A program made the position numbers and the translations under genes. The notes beneath the pieces are model-generated. The model made no database searches and was not told the origin of the DNA. It saw nothing but the letters and a program-made list of their open reading frames with translations. Below are positions 8,579-17,573 of a stretch of DNA of 64,000 nt, piece by piece (positions within the stretch are counted from its first letter, which is position 1; each line of letters begins with the position of its first letter). This DNA comes from JAGOLU01 sp964488055 (lineage in GTDB: Bacteria > Patescibacteriota > Microgenomatia > UBA1406 > GWC2-37-13): NCBI GenBank assembly GCA_964488055.1, contig CAZATL010000003.1, positions 1 through 64,000 on the forward strand, in the 5' to 3' direction.

Positions 8579-10261
8579 ATGAAAAAGTTTTATCCCAATA
8601 TTTATAAGATCTTACTTATTGTCGCTGGCATTGTCCTAAATCTTCTTTTTATCATCCCAAGCATCAAATGGGGATGTGAGGCGAATATTTGTGGGCTGTG
8701 GATGGGAGAATGGCATTATCACGATGCGCTATGGCATATTGCCGTATCACGAGTGTCATTTGAGTCGTTCCCGTTTGTGTATCCTTCCGCATCGGGATTT
8801 ACACTCACATCATATAACTACCTCTTGGGATTAATCTTACATATGCTCGAGATTGTTAAAATCGATTCATTCATTTCATATTTTTATTTGCTTCCAATTA
8901 TCTCCAATTTGCTATTTGCATGTGCAATATTTCGATATTTGAGTTTAACCAAGAAAACTGTATCGCAGTCAATATGGATAATATTTTTCACGTACTTTTG
9001 CGGCTCTTTCTCATATTTTCTAATCTTTTATAATCAAACTATCGCTGATTACAGCATTCTTAAGGGGTTTCCAGTCGCCACTACTCTTCAACCAAGTTTC
9101 GTACTCTCAAATATTCAATTTTTTATTTCTCTTGCTGTATTTGTATATATATTTACTGATATTGTCACAAAGAAATTAGATAAGAAAATGATGCTGATTC
9201 ACGCTTTTCTTATTACAATTAGTATCGGACTAAAGATGTATACAAGCATGCTAACTTTGCTTGTAGTCTTCATTGGAGCCGCAGTTTGGTTCGCCAAAGG
9301 TCAAAAAATGATAAGTTGTATGTATCTACTCTCAATTTTTGGATTTTCAGCTTTTGCTTATTTGGGTTTTTATTTGCCATATGAGTCATACATAAATGGC
9401 TTGCCTTTTGCTTTTTATCCACTATCAATTCCACATGTTCTGACCGAGTCTCAAAACCTTTTTTACAATAAAGAATTCACTCTTGGAAGATACTACATGA
9501 TAGGCTTGAATAAGCTGTCTCCACGACTTGTAATGTACGAGCTAATTAGCGCAATTATTTTTGTGGTAATTAATTTGGGCACGAGAATACTTTTTCCACT
9601 ATATTTTATTAAATCTAGACTTAATCTGGAAAATGTGATATTGCTTGCCGTGAGTCTGACCGGGTTTATTATTCCGATATTTTATATCCAGAAAAGTGGC
9701 GGATGGTACAACTCCATCCAGTTCGCTTATTTGAGCATATACACAACTGGAATCTTGTCTGCTCTCTTACTAGACAGGATGATAAATGCGAAAAAAAAAG
9801 CCTTGAAAATCACCGCAATACTCTTTGCCATTGTCATTATAGTTTTGTCGCTACCTAATACGATATTTACTCTCAATTTTCTGGTAAAAGATAAAATTCT
9901 GATAAGTCAGTCAGAGCTTGATGCATTGTCATTTTTGGCCAGCCAACAAAATGGCATTGTACTTTCTTTACCCGATGGCAAAAATTCGTCCTACGTGCCT
10001 GCACTGTCGCGTAAGATAAGCTATCTCATAGACGACGAACAAGCAGCACTACTAAACTTGCCCACATCTGATAGAAGGGAGAGAATAGATAAAAGGGACT
10101 GTAGCATTTTGAGTGAAATTGACTATATATACCTTAATAACGAACACGGACAGGAGTTTTCAAGATGTGGTCAAGTGAAAAAGCAGTTTAGATTAACTTA
10201 CAAAATTGGAGGGGTAGTAATATTCTCAAGGCTCCAATCTGGAATACAAACTCACGAGTGA
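8579..10261 (+). CDS. GT-C-like membrane protein, Cx4CG subfamily
   Basis: 560 residues with about 11 membrane segments. It is the first of three paralogues in the window (with 10226-11959 and 14342-16096). Shared features are Cx4CG in the first loop (C33, C38), a following D/W pair (H48-D49 and WH), a P..SG...Y.YL segment, and a soluble C-terminal domain with GIVLSLP and a SRK..YL..D..Q..LL stretch. The two invariant cysteines in a loop expected outside the membrane suggest a disulfide. GT-C fold is inferred from topology; I know of no characterised member. Its last 36 bp overlap the convergent paralogue in the same codon register. Confidence 0.7.
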   Translation: MKKFYPNIYKILLIVAGIVLNLLFIIPSIKWGCEANICGLWMGEWHYHDALWHIAVSRVSFESFPFVYPSASGFTLTSYNYLLGLILHMLEIVKIDSFISYFYLLPIISNLLFACAIFRYLSLTKKTVSQSIWIIFFTYFCGSFSYFLIFYNQTIADYSILKGFPVATTLQPSFVLSNIQFFISLAVFVYIFTDIVTKKLDKKMMLIHAFLITISIGLKMYTSMLTLLVVFIGAAVWFAKGQKMISCMYLLSIFGFSAFAYLGFYLPYESYINGLPFAFYPLSIPHVLTESQNLFYNKEFTLGRYYMIGLNKLSPRLVMYELISAIIFVVINLGTRILFPLYFIKSRLNLENVILLAVSLTGFIIPIFYIQKSGGWYNSIQFAYLSIYTTGILSALLLDRMINAKKKALKITAILFAIVIIVLSLPNTIFTLNFLVKDKILISQSELDALSFLASQQNGIVLSLPDGKNSSYVPALSRKISYLIDDEQAALLNLPTSDRRERIDKRDCSILSEIDYIYLNNEHGQEFSRCGQVKKQFRLTYKIGGVVIFSRLQSGIQTHE

Positions 10262-11959
10262 ATTGTCTTCAACAAGAGTGAAAGTTTCCAATAACTTAAT
10301 ACAATCGTGATATCTTTGATAAGAATCTACATTTTTCTTCAGATATATGTATCTTATCTTGCTATCAATATTGCAGTCTTGGAGTAACTGTAGTGTCTCG
10401 AGCCTCTTTTTGTAGTCGACGTTCAGAAGCTCAAGTTGTTTGATATCAGCAAAATATACCTGTTTACGAGAAATTGCCGTGACATAAGCGGTGTCATACA
10501 TCTCAGACAAAATGCCGGCTCTATCTTTCTCAAATGGTTGTGTCAGGACTATGCCGTCTGGCATATTCTTGAGTTTTTCAAGCACGACGAGTTCACTGTC
10601 TAGTATCACACTAGACCCTCCCAATGCGAATGTTCTTACAAGATCTACCTGCGCTGGTATAAATGCCAAAAATGATGCCATTATAAGAATAATGGCTAAA
10701 GGTCTGATTTTGTGCCAAGCAAGATATATTGTTTCTGCCAAAAGCAAATTACCAAAAATAAATCCGAAATACATAAACTGTATTGTGTTCCACCAGTCTC
10801 CACTTTGAATAAAAAGTATTGGCATGAGAGAACAAAATAATACGATTACTGTCCACACAAATGCGTGAAAAGATATATGGCTCTTTCTTGACACAACATA
10901 ATAAAATGATGCAACAATTCCAAGCAGCCTCATGCCGTAATTGAAAAAAAGAAAATATCCAATTATCTGCGCACACACCCAGATCAGTTTTGGCCCTATG
11001 CTGCCAGATGAGCTAAGCGGATACCATAGACTCACAAGATCAGGCATATGCCACATGTTTGGATCCTCAATCATTTGCTTTGGTATCGCAATCGGGTCGA
11101 AGAATATCCCACCATTTGAGTTTCCAGAATAAAAAATAATATATGCTATGGCCAAGGCAATAAATGACGAAAGAGTGGTGATTAACGCGTTTTTCCAATC
11201 TTTCTTGAAAAGATACAAGACTGTATACGACCCGACAATTATCACAAGCGGTATGACTGCGTATATTTTTAGTCCGGCTATGAGAAAAACAAGTGCCAAA
11301 ACGTAAATTTTGTTTTTCTTTTTGAACAAGATGTATGCTAAAAGCAAAAGTAAAGCTATGCTCCACATGAATTGTGGATTGGTCATACTAAGCGCGCTCT
11401 GCATGGTAGGATTGCCAGATGAGCCCCACACATTTCCATTTTTGAAATATTGAATAATAAATCCAAATGAAGATGCAAAAAACATCACAAAAAACACAAG
11501 TATTGTGTATGTCTTATCTTTGCGGATGGATTGCGAGTAGAGATACAAGATTGTAGAAAAGAACACAAACCAGACCGTAGGCTGAATCCTGAAGTACAAA
11601 TCCCACGCAGTAAAACCGAGGAGAGTGAATATCCAGAGAACAATATCAAGTAGGAAATTGTATCCTGACAGGCTGGCCCCGGAGAATGTGGGAAAAATAA
11701 ATGGTATTTGTCGAAATGAACTGTTTATCAGTGCCACGTGCCATATGCCATCATGCTCATGAGCCCCCCAGAGATGCATCCCGCACACGCCTTCAATACA
11801 CCTCACCATTCCAGAAGGCCAGATTACCACCATATGGAGGACGAAGGCAGCAGCAACGATGATAACAAGCAGCCAGTTTCTTTTGATACAATCAAACAGT
11901 TCCAAATATGGTTTTTTACTTAGCACGTAGCACTTAGCACTTAGCACTTTTTTCATCAT
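10226..11959 (-). CDS. GT-C-like membrane protein, Cx4CG subfamily
   Basis: 577 residues; paralogue of the genes at 8579 and 14342. It has C54/C59 in the Cx4CG motif, HD at residues 69-70 with WH next to it, P..SG....YNFLLD, about 11 membrane segments and a C-terminal domain with GIVLTQP and SRKQVYFADIKQLELL. The N-terminus (KKVLSAKCYVLS) is encoded by a 7-bp tandem array at 11918-11947 and may not belong to the conserved protein; GTG codons inside or after the array could be the real start. The chosen ATG at 11959 overlaps the ATG of the divergent gene at 11958. Confidence 0.7.
   Translation of the reverse strand: MMKKVLSAKCYVLSKKPYLELFDCIKRNWLLVIIVAAAFVLHMVVIWPSGMVRCIEGVCGMHLWGAHEHDGIWHVALINSSFRQIPFIFPTFSGASLSGYNFLLDIVLWIFTLLGFTAWDLYFRIQPTVWFVFFSTILYLYSQSIRKDKTYTILVFFVMFFASSFGFIIQYFKNGNVWGSSGNPTMQSALSMTNPQFMWSIALLLLLAYILFKKKNKIYVLALVFLIAGLKIYAVIPLVIIVGSYTVLYLFKKDWKNALITTLSSFIALAIAYIIFYSGNSNGGIFFDPIAIPKQMIEDPNMWHMPDLVSLWYPLSSSGSIGPKLIWVCAQIIGYFLFFNYGMRLLGIVASFYYVVSRKSHISFHAFVWTVIVLFCSLMPILFIQSGDWWNTIQFMYFGFIFGNLLLAETIYLAWHKIRPLAIILIMASFLAFIPAQVDLVRTFALGGSSVILDSELVVLEKLKNMPDGIVLTQPFEKDRAGILSEMYDTAYVTAISRKQVYFADIKQLELLNVDYKKRLETLQLLQDCNIDSKIRYIYLKKNVDSYQRYHDCIKLLETFTLVEDNSLVSLYSRLEP
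11918..11947. repeat. Heptamer tandem array at the 5' end of a GT-C gene
   Basis: Four consecutive 7-bp units (ACTTAGC, ACGTAGC, ACTTAGC, ACTTAGC) plus two bases of a fifth. The array encodes residues about 5-14 of the minus-strand protein and ends 10 bases from its start codon. Confidence 0.9.
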
Positions 11960-12782
11960 GCTTGCAATTATAACTGTTGTGTATAGAAATTACGAAATAT
12001 TACATGACTTCATAGAGTCGCTGGCAAGTCAGACATCATCCTCATACAAAGTCTATTTTGTCGACGTCACAGAACCTGACAAAAGAGAGATAATTCCTTG
12101 GATCAGAAAAATTGAGGGAAAATACGTTTTCATAGAAAGCGAAAACAAAGGATATGCAAGCGGAGTCAATATAGGAATAACGAGCGCCCTCAAGGAGGGC
12201 CTGACCCGATTTGCCATCGTGAATCCAGATATAGTATTTGATGAAAATTTCGTTGTGCACAGCACTCAAGTCATCTCTCAACACCCAAGATGTATTGTTG
12301 GAGGAAAAATATACTACGCCAAGGGATTTGAATACCACAAAGACAGGTATCAACCATCAGAACTAGGTCGTGTGCTTTGGTATGCAGGAGGGAAGATTGA
12401 CTGGAAACACGCTGTGTGTAGCCATATAGGAGTCGACGAGGTGGACTCTGACAAGTACTCGAAGCCGTGCAAAACTGAATTTGCATCTGGCTGTCTCATG
12501 ATATATGACAAATCAGTCTATGATATCGTAGGTTCTTGGGATGAAAATTATTTCATGTACTTCGAGGATACAGATTACTGCGTCAGAGCCACGAAGAAGG
12601 GTTTGCCCATTTGGTATGATCCTGCAATCATTATTTACCACAAGAACGCCCAAAGCACAGGTGGATCAGGCTCTCTGGGGCATGTGAGGTGGATGAATAA
12701 ATCGCGTATGAGATTTGGCGTAAAATATGCACCCCTTCGTACCAAAATTCATCTTCTTTGGAACTATGTCTTTGCCAAATAG
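11958..12782 (+). CDS. GT2 glycosyltransferase, rhamnosyltransferase-like
   Basis: 274 residues. It begins directly with the GT-A strand MLAIITVVYRN, then SLASQ, the NKGYASGVNIGI nucleotide-sugar segment, a NPDI metal-site motif near residue 90, a GCLMIYDK segment, and FMYFEDTDYCVRA, the ED motif that serves as catalytic base in rhamnosyl-type GT2 enzymes. It is therefore a cytoplasmic transferase extending a glycan chain. There is no room for a different start because the first strand begins at residue 2. The start codon overlaps that of the divergent gene (CATG at 11957-11960). Related to the gene at 28161. Confidence 0.9.
   Translation: MLAIITVVYRNYEILHDFIESLASQTSSSYKVYFVDVTEPDKREIIPWIRKIEGKYVFIESENKGYASGVNIGITSALKEGLTRFAIVNPDIVFDENFVVHSTQVISQHPRCIVGGKIYYAKGFEYHKDRYQPSELGRVLWYAGGKIDWKHAVCSHIGVDEVDSDKYSKPCKTEFASGCLMIYDKSVYDIVGSWDENYFMYFEDTDYCVRATKKGLPIWYDPAIIIYHKNAQSTGGSGSLGHVRWMNKSRMRFGVKYAPLRTKIHLLWNYVFAK
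11967..11972 (-). promoter_or_regulatory. Predicted -10 element for the GT-C gene starting at 11959
   Basis: TATAAT on the minus strand with 7 bases before the start codon at 11959, which would give a leaderless transcript. It lies inside the divergent coding sequence. No convincing -35 is seen. Confidence 0.35.
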
Positions 12783-14358
12783 AGAGCTTACAAAAAAACT
12801 ACTATTAATGACATATAGGATTCTGCCTTGGGTGCTCGTATTTTTTATTGCCATTTTCTCTTCATATTTATATCTCAAAAAAACCGCTTCTTTTAGATTT
12901 CTTGACGAGGAAAATAATATTGTGCCTGGGTATCTAATGACCCAAGGCTTATCTTTGTATAAAGAAATTTTCATGAATCACAATCCTTTGCCTTTAGTCA
13001 TTAGCCAAATCCTACAGTCAATATTTACTAGCAATACATTATTTGACCTTGTGAAGCTCCATAGAGTGTTTATGATTTTGTTTGGGCTTGTTGCAAATAT
13101 CTTATTACTTGTTAGATTCAGGTCGAAAGCTCTGCTATTTGTTGGTATATATGAATATCTCCGCTTCTATATATCTGGCCAAATGTTTCTAGCAGAAGGG
13201 ATGATCGCGTATATGTTCGCATATTACGTTTTGCTACTTGTTGAAACATGTATAAGTAACAAGCGTAAGATGTCTAGCATTGATACTGCGATTGCATCAA
13301 TACTATTTGTGTTTATTGTTCTTTCTAGGGAACCTTACGTGCCAGTAGCATGTGTCTTATATCTACTTACATTGCTAAACGCAAAAAACACAAAAGTCGC
13401 AGTCTTGTCAATTATTTCATCAGCACTAGCAATACTTACTTTCATGATTCAGTTTGATTTGGGGGAATTTTACAAACAGGTTGTGCTTTTGAATCAATCT
13501 TATGCACTACTTGGATCCAAAGACCAGGGAGGGCTTCAGATTTTTTCTGGGATACGCAATTTGTACGAGTATATATGGGATGCTTCCAAGCTTGATAAAC
13601 CGTTATATATCATTCTAGGAACAATCAATATTACGTTATTTATTTTGCTATTTCAAAAAGCCAGAAAAATAGGGTGGAGGTCGTCTGTGCCCACAATTAC
13701 TGTTGTAATTATTATTTTATTTTTAGCTGGTGTTCGCAATTTCGCATCTGGCGTAGAGTGGTTTGGAATGTATAGATCAATTCCATACATCGCTATACTC
13801 ATTTCACTAGTAGCGGCGCTCGCTACCAGAAAGACGGTTTTACTAATACTAATTTTTGTTACTCTTGTTTCAGTACTTCATCCTAGGTCACACTTCCTAG
13901 AGAAAAGAGATAACGCAAACGAATACTACATCAACTACTCACCAAGTTACACAGTCGGAAATGTGATAGCTATCATATGCAAAAATGTCGCCTGTAATAT
14001 GCATATAGACGGACTAGATATAAACCCTTACTTCGTGAGCAAAGTAAGACCAAGCTACAAATATGCCATATACTACCCCATAAATGATATGTACCTCGAC
14101 TACAAGTCCATAAGACAGGAATCGCTAATTAGAAATAGTCCATCTGTCTATTACGACTCATCATGTGAAGTTTCTCCAAGCAAATTGCCGAGCGCAATTA
14201 TCAATGACTATATCTGGCTTTACAAAAACGATAAAAAGAAGCTGACAAAGTCGTGCATAGCCATAAACAAGATGACACTATTACCTAATATAAATATTGA
14301 CCAATTGGAAGAAATTAAAAAGCATTTTTATATCATAAGAGATGAAGACGCCAATTAA
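12766..14358 (+). CDS. GT-C-like polytopic membrane protein
   Basis: 530 residues from the ATG at 12766 (MSLPNREL), which overlaps the GT2 stop by 17 bp; an ATG at 12808 would give a non-overlapping start. About 10-11 membrane segments follow a first loop with FLDEENNIVPGYLM (an acidic DE pair) and MNHNPLPL, the pattern of GT39/GT83-like enzymes. A C-terminal domain of about 150 residues is hydrophilic. It has no close paralogue in the window. It lies between a GT2 gene and another GT-C gene, overlapping both, which implies one transcript and coupled translation for 11958-16096. Confidence 0.72.
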   Translation: MSLPNRELTKKLLLMTYRILPWVLVFFIAIFSSYLYLKKTASFRFLDEENNIVPGYLMTQGLSLYKEIFMNHNPLPLVISQILQSIFTSNTLFDLVKLHRVFMILFGLVANILLLVRFRSKALLFVGIYEYLRFYISGQMFLAEGMIAYMFAYYVLLLVETCISNKRKMSSIDTAIASILFVFIVLSREPYVPVACVLYLLTLLNAKNTKVAVLSIISSALAILTFMIQFDLGEFYKQVVLLNQSYALLGSKDQGGLQIFSGIRNLYEYIWDASKLDKPLYIILGTINITLFILLFQKARKIGWRSSVPTITVVIIILFLAGVRNFASGVEWFGMYRSIPYIAILISLVAALATRKTVLLILIFVTLVSVLHPRSHFLEKRDNANEYYINYSPSYTVGNVIAIICKNVACNMHIDGLDINPYFVSKVRPSYKYAIYYPINDMYLDYKSIRQESLIRNSPSVYYDSSCEVSPSKLPSAIINDYIWLYKNDKKKLTKSCIAINKMTLLPNINIDQLEEIKKHFYIIRDEDAN

Positions 14359-16096
14359 ATGGATTTTGCACAACAAGGTAGAGACATTTATTTTGATATC
14401 AGGATCAATAATACTATTAAGCATTGTTATACCTTACGAAAAGTATTATTGTCTTTTCGGACAGTGCGGGCTTTGGCTCGTAGACAAGATAAGGGCAAGA
14501 GATGATTTCTGGCAGATAGCTATAGCACAGAGTTCATTTAATACTTGGCCGTTTGAGCTGCCAAATGCATCAGGCGTACCACTGCAGGGATATCATTACT
14601 TGTATAGTTTCATTTTGTTCTTGCTCGGCAAGATATACTTTGACCCGATATCAGCGAACGGATTTTTGTACCCAATATTTTGGGTTGCCTGCTATTCATA
14701 CCTATCCTTTGCTTTAATCAAGCTAATTAGCAAATCAGTGCTTGTTCAAAGGATTTTTTTATTTCTACAGTTCTTTGGTGGTTCTTTCGGATATTTACTC
14801 ACACTCTATCACAAAAAATCGTTTCTATTTTCTGAAGGAATGACTTATCAACCCATCCTATATCTTACCAATAAGCCTCTGTCACTTTCTGTACTACTCT
14901 TTTTGGGAATAATAATTCTCGTAATCAGAAATTACTTGAACACTGCTAGAGGTATTGTCATCTTGTCGACATTAGTCTTTCTTACTTGGGGAGCCAAATT
15001 TCATACAGGCTTTGCTATGGCAATATTTTTGGCTTCTTATGGACTCGGCTTGTATATGACAAAGAAGATCAGCCTTCGGAAATTTATCGCAATAGGGGCA
15101 AGTTTTGTTATAGCAAGCATTTTGTCTATATTTGTATTCTATAGACCGGATTTATCTTTTGGGTCTGGAAAGCCGCCGCTTTCCTGGGCTCCATTTTCAC
15201 TTGCTCACGGAATGATCGAGTCGCCAGACATGCTCTATATGAGATCACTTACAGACGCCAGATACTATCTCTATTCACAAAACATCTTTAGTCCTAGATT
15301 AGCTTTTATTGAGATTTTTTCGGCTATTTTATATCTATTTTTTATGGTGGGCACAAGGTTTATTGCCGTAGTTGGAATAGCCCGAATGTTTTGGCAACGT
15401 ACGCTGCCCATTATTCACGCTTCAATGGTCGCAACCATCTTAGGACTCGGATTTATGATGCTCGGATTTGTCCAAAATGCCGATTGGTTTAATACCATGC
15501 AATTTTTTACTTTTGCCATAATTTTTCTAAATATTTACACCGCACAGTCATTAGAAGTGATAATGAGAAAGATCGGAACTAGACGAATAATTTTTTCCTT
15601 AATAGCCATTATTTTCGTGATGCTTACTGCACCTTTTTCATTTGCAACCGTATATACAACAACGAGCATGATTCCCGTCAACGGATTAGTCATAAAAAAA
15701 GATGAACTTGAAGCCTTGAAAAAGCTTGAAGATATGCCCGGTGCAATTGTTTTCGTCCCAGAAGGCGGTCTTTTAGACAAAAATGGAGATGGATCTGATA
15801 GGACAATATGGAAACACAATGATATATCATATGTAAGTGCATTGACGAGAAAGCAAAGCTATCTTTCTGTACAACACCAACTCTCACTACTTGGAATAAA
15901 TTATGAAGAAAGAAAGAAAATTGTCAGTAATCCGAGTCTAATAAATATTGATGCTTTTGATTCGATCGACTACTACTACTTGCCAAAAGAACACCCTCAT
16001 TACAGTTTATTGAGGGGCAAAGCAGTCAAATCAAATTTATTCAGAAATGCCTTTGAAAACGAAAAGTATATTATCTATCAGAGAAAGAGATTGTGA
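14342..16096 (+). CDS. GT-C-like membrane protein, Cx4CG subfamily
   Basis: 584 residues; third member of the set with 8579 and 10226. It keeps C37/C42 in Cx4CGLW, but the acidic/His pair of the other two is replaced by RDD (about residues 53-55) beside WQ. It also has NASG..LQGYHYLYS, about 11 membrane segments, and the C-terminal GAIVFVPEGG and TRKQSYLSVQHQLSLLG segments. The C-terminal domain has an insertion rich in Gly and Asp (KNGDGSD). Convergent with the next gene across a 4-bp gap. Confidence 0.7.
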   Translation: MKTPIKWILHNKVETFILISGSIILLSIVIPYEKYYCLFGQCGLWLVDKIRARDDFWQIAIAQSSFNTWPFELPNASGVPLQGYHYLYSFILFLLGKIYFDPISANGFLYPIFWVACYSYLSFALIKLISKSVLVQRIFLFLQFFGGSFGYLLTLYHKKSFLFSEGMTYQPILYLTNKPLSLSVLLFLGIIILVIRNYLNTARGIVILSTLVFLTWGAKFHTGFAMAIFLASYGLGLYMTKKISLRKFIAIGASFVIASILSIFVFYRPDLSFGSGKPPLSWAPFSLAHGMIESPDMLYMRSLTDARYYLYSQNIFSPRLAFIEIFSAILYLFFMVGTRFIAVVGIARMFWQRTLPIIHASMVATILGLGFMMLGFVQNADWFNTMQFFTFAIIFLNIYTAQSLEVIMRKIGTRRIIFSLIAIIFVMLTAPFSFATVYTTTSMIPVNGLVIKKDELEALKKLEDMPGAIVFVPEGGLLDKNGDGSDRTIWKHNDISYVSALTRKQSYLSVQHQLSLLGINYEERKKIVSNPSLINIDAFDSIDYYYLPKEHPHYSLLRGKAVKSNLFRNAFENEKYIIYQRKRL

Positions 16097-16100
16097 TTTA

Positions 16101-17573
16101 TCATTCTGACTTCTTAAGAATATATAAATCTACTTCTTGATTTATTTTGGAACTACCTAAAATAGTATAGTCTTTCCCAAATGAAGTAAATTCCCAAGTG
16201 CTTATCTTATCAAGTGGCTTTGATTGTTTTGATAGCACAACAAGATACTGGTTATCTTTATAGTTATCTACAGCGAGCGGTTGCACCAGACTATCGTCAA
16301 GCGACAGCAAATAACGAAGTGGCATGGCTCTGTTGTCTCGCTGCAAGTCTTGCGTAATATTCCACTTGGAATTCTGGCTCATATGCACCAACTCTCTCTT
16401 AATTACCTCAAGAGCTTTTCTCTGACTAGCGAGCCCAAAACCGTCCTGCTCATCAGGTATCTCAAAATGCTTATTAACATTTGCGAGTGCAGAGATAACA
16501 AGTAGCATCGATAGTACAAGAATATATCTTTCCTTCAATTTCACTGAAGTAACAAAATATGCAAGCATAAGAACAAGTACTGGTAGAATACCAATGAGAT
16601 AATGGCTTTGGATTATACCTCTATACAAAGTGAGGCTTGCCAGAAGTGATAAAAAACTAAAGTTATAAATATTCAAAATAGACTTATGTTTTTTTGCGTA
16701 CAAAACAAAGGCAAATAAGATCACCAGGATTGTCGCTCCTCCAAGAAAAATATCTTCATACCCCAGAAGTTGTGATACAGAAGTAAAAAACTGATATAGC
16801 CTTTCAGACGCAATCTCTTTCTCTCCCCCACCACTTGTCAGATGCTTGAGTATTGCATTTGTGTTGAAGAAATTATTTCGCAATTCAAATAATACGAATG
16901 GAGAAATGCCCATCAAGGCTCCCAGAATGAAAGTGGCTGCATTTTTTACACTTTTTTGCAGCATTGCATATGCAAAGTAAAAAAATGCATATACATAAAG
17001 AAGGTAATGCGCCTGAACCAATATACCTGTTACAAATCCTGCCAGCGCCATTTGCCATAATCTTTTATCTTTATATGTGAGCAGATAAATTGTGAGTGTG
17101 GATAAAAATAGTGCAGGATATGAGTTGAACGCGGCTTTTGAGTAATATATAAAGAGTGGCGACACAGCAAATAGTGTCGCAGCGAGCATACCTGTACTTT
17201 TTGAGCCAATTCGCTTGCCAAGTAAATATATGACAGGTATTGTGGCAAGCTGCAAAAAAATCTGGAAATAAGTGCCAGCCAGTGGATCAGATTTTAGTAA
17301 ATAGAAAAATGGGATCATCAAATAGTAGATTGCGGGCCCATTAAAAAATTCACCGACGGAAGCGCGTGGGCCAAGTAGCGTGAAATCTCCATGGAGTATA
17401 TTTTTCACAGCGTACGAATCAATTGCCTGATCAGATAGAAAGATTGCATATTCATCAATTCTATGAATACGAAGCAGCGCGGCGATTATTACAATAGTTA
17501 GTACAATGATGGATTCACTTCTCAAAATATTCAAGTCAATTTTTCTTCTCATGCTATCTATTACTTGTTGCAT
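16101..17573 (-). CDS. GT39-family membrane glycosyltransferase (DQ-type)
   Basis: 490 residues from the ATG at 17573; the open frame continues to a TTG at 17582. The first loop reads FLSDQAIDSYAVKNIL, then LLGPRASVGEFFNGPAIYY. The same order (acidic-Q..D, GP....G.F.G...YY) is found in the genes at 22523 and 24145, so these three form one ArnT/PMT-like subset in which the usual DE pair is replaced by DQ or EQ with a second Asp close by. About 10-11 membrane segments and a short C-terminal domain of about 110 residues. The start overlaps the end of the upstream gene (17554) by 20 bp. Confidence 0.82.
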   Translation of the reverse strand: MQQVIDSMRRKIDLNILRSESIIVLTIVIIAALLRIHRIDEYAIFLSDQAIDSYAVKNILHGDFTLLGPRASVGEFFNGPAIYYLMIPFFYLLKSDPLAGTYFQIFLQLATIPVIYLLGKRIGSKSTGMLAATLFAVSPLFIYYSKAAFNSYPALFLSTLTIYLLTYKDKRLWQMALAGFVTGILVQAHYLLYVYAFFYFAYAMLQKSVKNAATFILGALMGISPFVLFELRNNFFNTNAILKHLTSGGGEKEIASERLYQFFTSVSQLLGYEDIFLGGATILVILFAFVLYAKKHKSILNIYNFSFLSLLASLTLYRGIIQSHYLIGILPVLVLMLAYFVTSVKLKERYILVLSMLLVISALANVNKHFEIPDEQDGFGLASQRKALEVIKRELVHMSQNSKWNITQDLQRDNRAMPLRYLLSLDDSLVQPLAVDNYKDNQYLVVLSKQSKPLDKISTWEFTSFGKDYTILGSSKINQEVDLYILKKSE

